The notes beneath the pieces are model-generated. The model saw nothing but the letters and a program-made list of their open reading frames with translations, did not search any database and was not told the DNA's origin. Below are positions 1 to 10,229 of a stretch of 64,000 nt of DNA, in pieces; the stretch's first letter is position 1; every line of letters starts with the position of its first letter. Made by a program: the position numbers and the translations under genes. The stretch is from Ichthyophis bannanicus (Eukaryota; Chordata; Amphibia; Gymnophiona; Ichthyophiidae). The stretch spans positions 9,230,501-9,294,500 of the forward strand of contig JAWIIG010000025.1 in assembly GCA_033557465.1 (NCBI GenBank), given 5' to 3'.

Positions 1-769
1 TATTGGGAGAGTAAGTGGGGATTGAGGATGGAGGGGTAAAATTTGAGTGGATGAAATAGGAATGAGGAAAGAGCAAAAGGAGAAAGATTAGTATGTTAAA
101 GCAGATGTAGAGAGAGAATGGAAAAAAAACTAGAAGAGAGAAGAAAGGACAAATGGACAGCAGACGATGGAGAGTTAGCAGAAGACACGAAGAAACCAGA
201 CGAAAGTGGCTGGAGCAATTGCAGCTGAAAAAAAATGCACAAAAGGTAGAAAAATATCTCTTTATTTTGAATTTATTAATTGGAATATGTCAGCTCTGGT
301 AAATGTGCATCATTAACGTCTGCGCTTTGTTTAGTACAAGAGCAAATTAATGTATAGTTTTATTTCTACAGTGTTGTACATTCCAAGTTTGGCTTTTGGG
401 ATTCCCAGTTTAATTATTGTCTTCCTGTTTATAAATTGTGATTACTTGTTTGGTGATGGTCTGTGTTCTGCATGTGTAACTGAGCTGAGGTGTTCTGTTT
501 ATATAATTCCTATTTGACATTGCCACTTGTTCTCTTTCCCCAGTAGGTCATGTATTGTTGTTCTCTGAAATGTATTGGTTTAATATTTGCAGTGTTGCCT
601 TTTGATTGGTAGAGTATGGTGCTTTGTGAGTCCTGGTAGTGCTGTTAGGATACGGCGGGTTTGCTATGGTTTGGCACTGGATTATAGTAATGTAGAAATC
701 TTTTAGTCTTTCTTTTTCCATACACTCATTAAGAGGCACGTTTACTAAAAGTTAGTATATGGTAACATT
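1..769. other. No recognisable gene
   Basis: AT-rich sequence with a purine-rich stretch near 60-240 and no long open frame. I see no repeat family I can name. It may be intronic or old repeat sequence to the left of DIRS copy A. Confidence 0.4.
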
Positions 770-807
770 ATGCAAATATTTATGCAAATGAGGCCCCTTA
801 TGCAAAT
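770..807 (+). promoter_or_regulatory. Three POU octamer motifs in 38 bp
   Basis: The octamer ATGCAAAT occurs exactly at 770-777, 782-789 and 800-807. The last two sit in a short direct repeat, TATGCAAATGAGGCC. The octamer is the classic OCT1/OCT2-class recognition site. The cluster lies just upstream of the truncated DIRS A gag frame. Activity is not shown by sequence alone; it may simply be part of an unidentified repeat. Confidence 0.35.
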
Positions 808-926
808 GAGGCCCCGCACCCCCCTTGGGCCGCCCCTGCTGGGGGCCCACAATTTTTGTTGGCGTAGGGCCTCACTCAAGGTAAATCCGGCCCTGCCTGG
901 GGCTCACCCCTCACAGAACATACCTG

Positions 927-2494
927 AGCCGTGCTCGGGGGTGGTAGCCGCTTCGAGCGGTACCGATACCCCGGCATCGGCATCGGCATCGGTATCGGTG
1001 TCGAGTGTTCCACTCTTCACCAGGGATCGTCATCTGGCGTCCTCGGTACCTTCGGGACCGATCGATACGTTCCAGTTTGACTTTCCTAAGCCATGTTCGG
1101 TGGTGGTATCCGCTTCGAGCGGTACCGACTCCCCGGCATCGGCTCCGGTGTCGAGTGTTCCACTCTTCACCAGGGATCATCATCTGGCATCCTCGGTACC
1201 TTCGGGACCGATCGATACATTCCAGATTGACTTTCCTGTATCTAAGCCATGCTCGGGAGTGGTATCCGCTTCGAGCGGTACCGATACCCCAGCATCGGCA
1301 CCGGTGTCGAGTGTTCCACTCTTCACCAGGAATCGTCATCTGGCATCCTCGGTACCTTCGGGACCGATTGATACGACCCAGACTGATTTCCCTGTATCAG
1401 CATCGCCGGTACCACCACCGACGTCGGTGCACTCTAGACATGCATCGATAGACTCGCTCCCTTCGATGCCGAGTCTGGAATCGATATCTAGTCTAGATGA
1501 CTGGGTACCGACGCGCCTTGGAACCGACCCTTATCGTTTCCGGATACGCAGTACCGAGGATACTCACCAAGACTCTCTGGTTACCTCGGTACCGCTTGAG
1601 CAGCCTCCGATGACGTCTTCGATGCCATTACCGGTATCGGTATCGATGTCGATTCCTGCAGTTACATCGGTGCCATCGATCCTTTCTATGCCTAGTTTGG
1701 AATCGATACCTGGCATAGACGATGCAGTACTAACTGCCTCAAGTTGTGACTGCCAGTATCATTATCCATCTAGTAAGGTTCTTTTTCTGCACCAGACCAG
1801 TACATCCTCTGGTGCTCAGGCTGCATCTTCAACCTTAGCCTTCCCAGGGATGGTTCCCATTGGAGATCCTTCTTTTCAGAAGTTTCTCCTTGACATGGCA
1901 ACCTTTCTTGCTATTCCTATCCCTGGCTGTAATCTTAACCAAGGCTCTCCTGTAGAAAAGGGAAATATAATGCTTCCTTTACATCATTCTTTGCAGGATC
2001 TTCTTCTGAGAATATGGGAATCACCTTTGAGGGTTCCCTCACCTTCTACAGTAACTAATGTTCTGTATCAGGTGCCCCCCTCTCCAGGGTTTCAAAAGAA
2101 TCAACTTCCCCATCATTCCATTGTAGTGGAATCAGCAATGAGGAAGGTAAAAAGCAAGAAGAAGCATTCTTCTTATCCGCCAGGTCGTGCTTCTAGAGCA
2201 CTTGATGCCTTTGGACGTCAAACCTTTCAAACATCTATGCTGGCATCAAGAATTATTTCTTATATATTTTATATGAGTCTAACACTCCAGGAGGTCACAA
2301 AGAAATTATCTCTTTTGACTCCTTTTTTGTCAGAGCCTAAGGCTGCTGACTATTCCTTGCTTCTTAGTCATAGCCGGAATATCTCTTGGTTTCTTTCTCG
2401 TGCTTCTCTAGACTCTTTTGAGTCTGTTAGCAGATCCTCTGCTATTGCCATTGGAGCACGTCGTAGAGCCTGGCTCCAAGCTTCTGACTTGAGC
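927..2494 (+). pseudogene. gag: DIRS A gag, first part
   Basis: The open frame (770-2512) matches the central and C-terminal gag of DIRS B, including the conserved block VPPSPGFQKNQLPHHS and the stretch AIAIGARRRAWLQASDL. Gag is the structural protein of DIRS elements. The N-terminal Cys/His module seen in copies B-F is absent and the first ~50 codons of the frame are unrelated repeat sequence. The central region carries a three-copy tandem repeat. The homology stops at about 2494, where Ty3 sequence begins, and resumes at 7276 after a gap of about 30 bp of gag. Confidence 0.8.
928..1398 (+). repeat. Three tandem in-frame ~156-bp repeats in gag
   Basis: Units lie at about 928-1086, 1087-1242 and 1243-1398. 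Each encodes a ~52-residue segment holding SASSGTD or AASSGTD, then SSVPLFTR and LASSVPSGPIDT. Unit length is a multiple of three, so the frame is kept. Copies B-D have a single, poorly conserved equivalent, so the expansion is specific to A. Confidence 0.85.
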
Positions 2495-2496
2495 AG

Positions 2497-2510
2497 TCCC
2501 CCTCCCCCTT
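2497..2510 (-). other. Possible polypurine tract
   Basis: On the minus strand this reads AAGGGGGAGGGGGA, directly before the junction with DIRS sequence. A polypurine tract is expected just inside a 3' LTR, but no LTR follows. It may be a true PPT of a copy that lost RT and the 3' LTR, or chance. Confidence 0.35.
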
Positions 2511-2529
2511 AAGATATCACGGGCTGGCG

Positions 2530-3180
2530 TAGGCACGCCCGCACAGCACGTGATTCTATCTATGGGTTCAGTGGTGATGAGCTTCTGTTGGGGCTGTTGT
2601 CTGGGAGAGGCTATTGTGGCTATTTGGGCTAAAGCTACTCTCTCATGCCATGGTTTTAACACGTTGACATGGTAAACTTGCCTGCAACCTTTCCTATTCT
2701 CTACCAAGTAAGACACAGGTCCTACAGCTTGTACTACCCGACACGGTCCTTTCCAATGGCTCTCAAATTTTGGTTCTGTCCCAGCCACCATTACAATAAC
2801 TTTCTCTCCAACATTTAGTTGACGTTGCTTTGTGTTCCTATCGTAATAGGCTTTTTGTTTGGCCTGACTACGCTTCAGGTTATCCACTGCAACTTGTGAA
2901 GTCCGGCGTAGCCGCTTCTTTAAGTTTCTCAGGAACTCGGGCGCTTCTACTTCCCTGGGATCAGGTTCTACCCACTGTTCTCTCAAAATATCGAGAATGC
3001 CTCGGGGAGACTTCCCGTATAGTAGCTCATAGGGTGCTGTTCCTAATGAAGCCTGTTTTCTCTCTCGGCATGCATAAAGAACAAAGGGTAGCATTGTATC
3101 CCAATTGTCCATTTCCCCCTCCAAACTCCTACGTAACATCCTTTTAAGAGTCTGTTTTGTCTCTCGACTAAACCGTTCGT
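2530..3180 (-). pseudogene. pol: Integrase C-terminal part of the Gmr1-like element
   Basis: This frame (open 3232-2408) continues the integrase after a one-base frame change near 3150-3180 relative to the upstream frame. It shows the region after the DDE glutamate, a basic helical stretch, and a GPY/F-type module near FESHWKGPCRVVQAVGP, which binds DNA or chromatin in Ty3 integrases. After VYHVNVLKPW the homology fades, and by about 2495 the frame has entered antisense DIRS gag. The RT expected next in Gmr1 order is missing. Confidence 0.7.
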
Positions 3181-5268
3181 TTGAGGGTGGTATGCTGCTG
3201 TCTTGATGTGGTGAATACCAAAAGCATCCCACACTTGTCCTAAGTATTTTGACATGAAGTTGCTCCCCCTGTCGGTGAGAACTTCCTTAGGGAAACCCAC
3301 TTCACAAAACAACTTAATAAGTTTGTTTGCAATCACTTTGGCAGATATGGTGCGTAGTGGCATGGCCCACGGGAACCTTGTAGCGTGGTCTACCACCACT
3401 AAGATATAGCGGAAACCTCGGGGTGTTTTAATCAGAGGTCCGACAATGTCAACACCTATCCTCTGGATGGGATCCTTAATCACTGGTGATGGTATCATGG
3501 GGACATCCCTGGGATGGGCTGCTGAAACCCTTTGGCACGCGGGGCAAGCCTCACAGAACGTGGCCGTCTCTTTGAAGACACCGGGCCAGTAGAACCTGGA
3601 TAAGATTTGATCAAGGGTTCCCTGAATGCCTTTATGCCCCCCAACAGGATGGTCGTGTGCCAACCGTAGCACTATATTTTTAAAAGTCGTTGGCACAACC
3701 AACTGCTTTCTACTATCTCCTGTGAAAGGATCTTTACTCTCCCTGTAGAGTATTCCTGCAGTCAGAATAAATCTAGGTAAGATATCTCTAGTAGTCTGAG
3801 CCCATTTGAATGCCTGTGTGAGAGCGGGGTCCGCTTGTTGCTCATTTGGGAACGTGGTAAACTTATTCATTAGCTCCTCGGGTACCCATGGTAGCTCTTG
3901 CCCTGCCCGTACTTCAGACTTGTTCTTAGAGCGAGACTGTTTCTCCTTACGTTTCGCAGATTTAGGCTTCCTGACTTTAGTGTCTGGAGTATCTATTAAC
4001 GCATCATCAGAGGGGAGAACTTCTCCGATATCCTCTGAAGTATCTTCTTTCTTTTCTAAGGCTGAGGACTGGGCTCTTGTGGAGACCATTGCACCTTTCG
4101 CCTGCAACTCTCTTTCCATCTCCCTGAAGAACTGCGACCAATCCCTGCCTAGAATCACTGCCTGGGGAAGTCCTGGGACAACTGCTAATGGGACAGTCTT
4201 TGGTGCACCTAACCCTGCCATGCGTAACTTGTATACTGGGTAGGTAGAAGTTCCTCCATGGACACACCTTATTTTAACTGAACTCACAGGCTGAATTACT
4301 TCCTTGCCCTGCATGGCCTCTATTCTCTGCCAAAACTCTTCAGAGAGCATGCTTAACTCCGCCCCTGAATCCAACAGAGCTTGAGTGGTAATTCCCTGTA
4401 CTTCAATAGCAAAAAGAAATCCGGGTCTATCATCCATAGGACTGCCCGCTATCAATGCAGTTTTTACAACACATTGTTTTTGCAAATGTCCCTCTTGCCC
4501 ACATCTGTAACATTTTAGCCTATTCTTAGAGCTTTTCCATAAAGGCATGCACATCTTTACAGGGTCCTCATACACCCTTCCATCCCTTTCTGATCTGCCA
4601 TTGCCTGACTCCTGGGAAGTAGTGCCAGCTCTCTGGGCAGTTAGCTCTGCCTCTATATATCTCTCAGAGAGTGCAACAGCTTCTTGGGAAGTTTTGCAAT
4701 TCTGCAAGATTAGGAAGGTGCGGATTCCCTGTGGTAGAGCGTTCATGTACTGCTCTAATGTTAAAGCATCCAGTATTGACTCCACAGACCTCCCTTCTGG
4801 AGTTAACCATTTATCAAGCAAGCTTTGAATCCTATGACATAATGACTTAGGCGTCTCACTCGGCCTCAGTCTCACACTCCTCAAACGTGTGTGGTAGACT
4901 AAAGGAGTGAGCCCTAATCTCTCCCTGATCACCTTTTTTACTTCATCATAATTGCCAGCCATGGCAGCAGGCATGGCGCGGTAAGCGGCCATCGCTTCCC
5001 CAGTAAGGGATGCTGCCAGTCTTAGTGCCCAGTGCTCCTTAGGCCCTGAGCTAAGGCGAGCTACTCTTTCAAAGCTCTCAAGATAGTCATCAACGTCATC
5101 TTGATTGGTAAGCTGTCCAAAATTAAACACAGTTCCCGCCTGTAAACCCACAGGTTGTACAGCGTCTATTATATTGGAACCTGTTGTAGATGATTGTCCA
5201 GCGGCTTGCTTCCTCTCTTTCATCCATTCTTCCATGAGAGTGAGTAGAGGTTGCTGCTGTTCACGCAT
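3043..5268 (-). pseudogene. gag-pol: Gag-protease-integrase of the Gmr1-like Ty3 element
   Basis: A 741-codon frame. Residues about 115-207 look SCAN-like (WLTPEGRSVESILDALTLEQ, then an LP motif and a C-terminal EA helix); SCAN domains are known to derive from Gmr1-type gag. A CCHC knuckle, CYRCGQEGHLQKQC, lies near 253-266. The aspartic protease has LLDSGA (Asp about 300) and ILGRDW about 75 residues on. After a charged linker comes the integrase: HHCC finger (His 540 and 545, Cys 575 and 578) and catalytic residues in VDIVGP (Asp 607), LTDRGSNF (Asp 666) and TNGLVERQ (Glu 702). The real gag start is probably the ATG near 5420, upstream of a frame-breaking duplication; this frame begins inside gag. 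It ends by frameshift within integrase near 3150. Confidence 0.85.
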
Positions 5269-5366
5269 GCTTGCGTTGGCTTTTGCCTTGGCCTCTAACG
5301 CAAGGTCTGTCTGTCACGCATGCTTGCGTTGGCTTTTGCCTTGGCCTCTAACGCAAGGTCTGTCTG
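5261..5366. repeat. 53-bp perfect tandem duplication
   Basis: Bases 5261-5313 are repeated at 5314-5366 (unit starts TCACGCATGCTTGCG). Because 53 is not divisible by three, it shifts the frame between the gag start codon near 5420 and the main gag frame, separating about 40 N-terminal codons. Confidence 0.9.
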
Positions 5367-5741
5367 GCGCTCCAGCTGCGTCGCCATCCATTGAAAAGTT
5401 TCTTTGGCGTCCATCACCATCTTGGGATACCTGAAAGAAATAAAAATAAAAAAAGAGACCCAAGTGCGGAAAACACAGTACACTTTGGCTATCTGCTCTT
5501 TTTTTTTTTTTTCTCCTTTCTCCCTAGTCACCACTAGGCTTCACCCTTGCCCTGGTATCCTGGTTACCCGGGGTGGATACCCTTTACCTGGCTCAGGTGG
5601 TATACAAGCACGTCAGGAACAGAAGATCCTGTAGTCCTGCAGTCTCCTTCCTTGTCTGGGTTGGTCAGCTCTTCGGCTGGGTACCTCCTGGAAGTCAGTT
5701 TCTGCAGTTTTTGCTGTAGTTATTTCTTGCGCCTGCGCAGT

Positions 5742-5759
5742 ATCCTGCCAACTACGCCA
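5742..5759 (-). other. Primer binding site, tRNA-Ser type
   Basis: On the minus strand this reads TGGCGTAGTTGGCAGGAT. By my recollection of vertebrate tRNA-Ser 3' ends it is complementary at 17 of 18 positions. It lies between the putative LTR and gag, where minus-strand synthesis of a Ty3 element would be primed. A tRNA database match would confirm it. Confidence 0.6.
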
Positions 5760-5762
5760 CTT

Positions 5763-7275
5763 TGCCACCTACCCACTCCCTGGACCTTGAGGGTTAAGGG
5801 AGGGGCTGGCCTTGAATGCCCTTGAGGGTTAATGTTGTAGTTGTGTTGGTGCTCAAGTGATAAGGCAAGGCAAAGAATATTTCTTTTTTTGTGAGGTTTA
5901 TTTCCCGCTTACGCAGTTCAAATGCAGCAGACGTTAATGAAATAATATGGCACAAAACAAGATGGAGAAACTGAACTTAAACAAGGCTTTTTTTTCACTG
6001 CTTGACTGAATGTCCATTACTGATCACATTCCCCTGTCATGTGATCTCCTTTTCATTAAGGTAACAGAAAACTCTGATACCAGCACTGCTCCTGAATTGC
6101 ACAGAATATGCTTCCACTTATTCACTTCAAATAAGCTCTTTTATCACAGCAAACAGTGAGGTAACTTTGCTATTTTCTTACATCCAACACTGGCAAGCAA
6201 ATCAGTTAAATGTCCTTTGGAATCATACAAGTAGAGCAATCCATCGGGACTTCCTGTTCTGTAGATGGCAAAGAAATCAAGGGCATTTCTTCTTGCCAGC
6301 TGATCAATGGCTTTGCTACGTTCTGAGTAGAAACTGCTCTGCTTTTAAGGAACTCTCTGAATTCAGTGAGAAGTAATTCAGCCTGTGTATTTTCTGAGCT
6401 AGGCTGAGCAAATCCTCCTTCAGGTAAATGCTTGTTTATATTTCTTATCTCTAGGCAATTATCAGTGCTTTTACTTGGACAACATTTCAGCGTGCAAGCA
6501 TTTCCCTTCCCCCACCTATCTCCACATGGCAGTGCAGGGTAAAACGCTCCAGCTGTGTCTAGAGAGTCTCTCAGAGTGTTAAAAGGAAAACAGTCAGGCT
6601 TTTCTTGACTTAACCAGTTAGTATCAAACTTTCTGCCTTTATCCTGTCTTTCACAATTAAAATTCACTCTTTCTGGCTTTCCACTGTTAAGGTTGCTAGC
6701 CGTGCCACACCCACCAGATACCTTGTGCTTGGGCTTCTTCCAGGGTAATTCCTTATCCCTTTGCCTCCTATTCCAAGGTTCTTCTGGGTCCTTTAAACTC
6801 CTGAGCTGCAGCCTTGGGTCTCTCAGTGCCTTAGAATACTTCTGCTTCCAGAAATCTTTCTCTGCCCCTGAGTCTCCCAGCTCCTGTCTGCTCCTTCTTG
6901 GATCACAGCTGCTTAGTGGTTCTCTCTCTCTCGGTTCCTGTTCCTGGTCATCTGACCTATCCTCGTCCAGGTGCTTGTGTCCTCCTTCCCTCTCCTGGTG
7001 GTCCTCTCTTTGCTTGCCTGGCTGTTTCTGGGTTTTTAACAAGCTGGCTGAGTGCTGCACTGCCCGCCTCCTGCTTGGGCGTGCCCAATCAGGGACTTGG
7101 CTTCTCACCTGCCTTGAAGTGAGGAGTGGTTCCTGATTAGCTCTGCATTCTTTTTTCCTCTCAACAGAGAAAATCCTGCATTCCCCTGCAGTACCGGTTC
7201 TCTCCACCGGATCACTATTAGTTTCTCTTGCTTCATAAGAGCCTGCTACATCACAGCAGATGGGCACAACATACA
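5763..7275 (-). repeat. Putative 5' LTR of the Gmr1-like element
   Basis: About 1.5 kb between the primer site and the resumption of DIRS A gag. On the minus strand it starts near TGTATGTTGTG and ends near GGTGGCA, compatible with TG...CA LTR ends. It contains an open frame of 356 codons (7276-6206, starting at GTG) that is highly charged and resembles nothing I know. There is no second copy in the window to prove LTR identity. Confidence 0.45.
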
Positions 7276-7551
7276 CTGGGTAATTCTCCTTGTACTGGAG
7301 AAAATCTCTTCAATAAGGAGGCTTTACGTCAGGTTGCTCATTGCTCCACTGACTTCCCTGGTTCTGCAGACCATTCTAAGCCTTCTTCTTCCCCAGGAGG
7401 TAGGAAATGTCCTACCAAGCCTTCTTTCCCTAAGAAAAGAAGGTTTCACTCTTCTCCTGCCCATCATCCAGAGGTGCCCAAGCAAGGGACACCTCGTCCT
7501 AGTCTGAAGTTTCCAAATTCTAGCCAGTCTCAACATACCCAGCAACCATAG
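7276..7551 (+). pseudogene. gag: DIRS A gag, C-terminal part
   Basis: Homology to DIRS gag resumes with SPCTGENLF (compare LPCTGENLFGEDW in copy B) and runs through a basic tail to a TAG at 7549-7551. It is the continuation of the gag interrupted at 2494. The TTT-TGA-C ending of copies B, D and E is not preserved. Confidence 0.75.
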
Positions 7552-9747
7552 GTTCTGAGGGTTACAATCTACAGTTAACTTCTTCTTAACAGAAGTTTGT
7601 TCACTGTTTTTTCTTAAGCTCTACACTGGGGTTTTCCTTTTTCAGTATGCTAAGCTGTCAGGATATTCTTGTCCATGGGTTACAGAATTCTCCTCTTCTT
7701 ACTACCAAGAAGGGAAGTTACAACTATCCCATGATAGTTTCTGTCCCAACATGAACATTTTTTCCTTCAGCTGACTTGCCATATGGGTAAGTCACCCTCC
7801 AATTACCTGTTTTCTCTACCCTCTCATCCAGGGTTTCCCCTGACTGAGTGGTACCATACTGAAAAGCTTCTCTAGCCTTTCATTCCAGTGTAGACTTTTT
7901 GTTTCCTTGAATACATTCTCAAGATAACTCATCAGGCAGGGACAGGAATATCTCCTCTCCCTTTGTCTGTTTCTCTTTGTTTTGCACAGGAAGATTTTCT
8001 CTGCTGTCTTTTCAGCTGCTGTGCATGCAAGAGTTCCAGTGATTGGACTACTGGTACTTTCCCACAAGTTCCAGTCTATCTTCCACAATTTTTGTCTAGC
8101 CTCAGTAGTGATTCCAAGCTAGTCCTCATCTATCTTGGATTATCCTACTCACTTTAGGCTTCTCACATTATTCTTCTTTCTAGCCATCTCCTTTTCCTAG
8201 GATGTGGCAACACACCTGACTTCAGTCAGTTTTATCTCATAATTCTCCTGCACAATGCTCTCTGCAATCTTCAGAGAAGCTTTCTACTATGGGCCCTTGC
8301 TACAGAGCATTGATCTTTGTCTCTGAGGGCTATTCTATATAGTAGAAAAAAGCTTATAAATCATTCCCATGACTGTGAGGGTTCTCCAAACCCTCTCGTC
8401 TCTTGTTATAATTCAGAATATAAGCTTTTTCTGTGTGAATTTCCAAGGCTATTAGTAACGCATGATACCCCTATGTCCCTCCAGTGGGTCCTCCTGGTAT
8501 CTTTTCTATGCGTTTCTACCCATCTATCATGTCAGAGTTCTAAAGGACTCCCGACTTGCTCTTTACAGACTGATATTATCCTCTGTTTTCACGCAACCAT
8601 CCTGGTTATTTTACTGGATTGCATTCCTGCATCCTCTTAGCCCACGGAAATAGATTCTCTATATATCTGTCAAGTGGGTTTCGCCCTCTTGTTATTGGAT
8701 GAATCTTTCCCCTCACATTCCCCATGTGAATGTTCTTATGGGGCTTAGTATATCTTCAGACTTATTGTCATGTATGTAAATATCTCTATATATGCCTCTA
8801 CATACATATGTCTGTAAGCTGTGTGTGCATAAATTATGCCCCCATATGTATATATATATCCACCTATATATACATGTTGATACATATTTCTGCATATCTA
8901 GATATACATATATATATATATATGTATCTGTTGGGAGACTTTTTATAGATCGATATGTATTACATACTATCTCCTCACTGTCTATGCTATAGCAATTTGT
9001 ACCTTTCTCAGAGGTTACAGACAGTGAGCTCCCTTTTTCATACTGTTCCTTAGTATGTGGGGACTGTTATGCACACAACCACTTCTGTGATGATAACAGC
9101 TTCCGCTTTGCTCTAGGTCTCCCTATCCTTGAAGATTCAAGCTTCAATATCTTTCCTATCTCGCATCAGCTAGGAAAGACAGTGTACATCTTCATTGTTT
9201 TGAGTACACATTGTTCTCCTTGGGAATATGGGCCTTCTTTCCATACCCCTTCTTCCCTCCAAGACTGGGCTAGTTGTCCAAATCGGTCAGTCTTCTTCTT
9301 TTAGTCCTCAATGTTATGACTCTGTACCTAAAAGAGTTTTCAGCTTTTCTCATAAAGCTTTCCATTGAAGACCTGCCGTTCTAATCCTACCCCAGTTGAC
9401 ACCTGGATCACCTCCTAATTCCAGGTCTGGACCTTCACCCTCACTGCTGTGAGGTCACCTTGAGGATTCAGCTACTGCATATCCAGTAGACTCCATCACG
9501 CTTTCTACTTCCTACAATCCAGTAGGTAAGCTCCATATTATAATTTTAAGGGTACTTATCATACATGCCATGGACTCCTCTCCTGTAGTCCTTGGGTTTG
9601 CTGTTTTCCTTACAGCTCTTCTATTCTCAACTCCTACCCTCCATTCCCTCATGGGATGCCGGAGATTCCTGTGTGGGAAATGCACTCCTGATCCAGGAAC
9701 ATGCATTTTATGGGATCTCCCCCTGGCATCTCTAGCTAGGGAGTCCC
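7552..9747 (+). other. Non-coding interior of DIRS A
   Basis: About 2.2 kb of AT-rich sequence where RT, RNase H, methylase and recombinase would lie in a full element. I find no YLDD, TTDAS or recombinase motif in any frame. It includes a TA-rich tract. The last ~60 bp resemble the segment just before the internal complementary region of copy B. Either pol decayed beyond recognition or it was replaced. Confidence 0.5.
8740..8935. repeat. TA-rich low-complexity tract
   Basis: Dense TATATA and TATGTATA words, with an uninterrupted AT alternation at about 8903-8925. Short open frames here are composition artefacts. Confidence 0.8.
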
Positions 9748-9842
9748 CATATGTGAAGACTCATTCCTGCTTGTTCCTGGAGATAGCACAGTTACTTACC
9801 TGTAACAGGTGATCTCTGGGAACAGCAGGAATAAGTCTTCAC
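9748..9842 (+). repeat. Internal complementary region of DIRS A
   Basis: Starts CATATGTGAAGACTCATTCC, runs to the complement of a left-terminus start (TTGTTCCTGGAGAT), then directly into the complement of the right end (AGCACAGTTACTTACC...). In DIRS replication this segment templates joining of the two ends. Confidence 0.85.
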
Positions 9843-9918
9843 AACCCACCCACCTCCCCTAGGAGTTGTATCAATCTATCTTCCTTTCCTCTTTCTCTCC
9901 TTTGTCTCAGCTATGAAA

Positions 9919-10109
9919 CTCAACTGAGGAGAAGAAGTGGAAAGGGCGGGAAGTCAGCGCGCAGGCGCGAGGGATGCTCCCAAAAGCTTTCTGATTGGAT
10001 GCTGGGGAGCATTCCCGTGCAGGCTCCGTCGGTACCGATGTACCCATATGTGAAGACTTATTCCTGCTGTTCCCAGAGATCACCTGTTACAGGTAAGTAA
10101 CTGTGCTTT
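9919..10109 (+). repeat. Right inverted terminus of DIRS A
   Basis: Matches the right terminus of copy B, ending CCTGTTACAGGTAAGTAACT then GTGCT. A near-copy of the ITR palindrome (CCGTCGGTACCGATG) is present near 10027. The base pair after the end is TT, as in the other copies. Confidence 0.85.
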
Positions 10110-10229
10110 ATCTGCAAATTCGTATCTATTTTTGTAGCCTACCTCCAGCGTCCTTGGTTGCAATATTAGTTCTTGACTGGAGGAGTTGCTTATTGGCAGG
10201 GAGCGCTGGATCCATATTATACACTTGCA

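Larger units (their letters stand above)
2495..7275 (-). mobile_element. Gmr1-like Ty3 element, partial
   Basis: Reading on the minus strand the order is a putative LTR (7275-5763), tRNA-Ser-type primer site, gag with SCAN-like domain, zinc knuckle, protease, integrase. Integrase directly follows protease, with no reverse transcriptase between them. That order (PR-IN before RT) is the known hallmark of Gmr1 elements among Ty3 retrotransposons. RT and RNase H, expected after integrase, are absent because the element stops at about 2495 inside DIRS A gag. No second LTR and no target-site duplication were found. Confidence 0.75.
830..10109 (+). mobile_element. DIRS retrotransposon copy A, interrupted
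   Basis: The element keeps a middle-to-end gag (927-2494 and 7276-7551), and at its 3' end an internal complementary region and a right inverted terminus (9748-10109) like those of copy B. Its 5' inverted terminus and the Cys/His start of gag are missing, so it is 5' truncated or rearranged near 830-930. Gag is split by a minus-strand Ty3/Gmr1-like fragment. Between gag and the 3' terminus there is no recognisable RT, RNase H or recombinase, so this copy cannot be autonomous. The left limit is approximate. Confidence 0.75.

Noticed and set aside
911..1339. 142-codon minus-strand frame opposite DIRS A gag, rich in Arg and Gly
   Set aside because: It is the antisense shadow of the gag tandem repeat; its repeats mirror the sense repeats and it matches no family.
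928..1398. CRISPR-like or satellite array
   Set aside because: Only three units, in frame within a gag gene, with no spacers.
8730..8992. Tyr/Ile-rich short frames as small membrane proteins
   Set aside because: Produced by the TA-rich tract on both strands.
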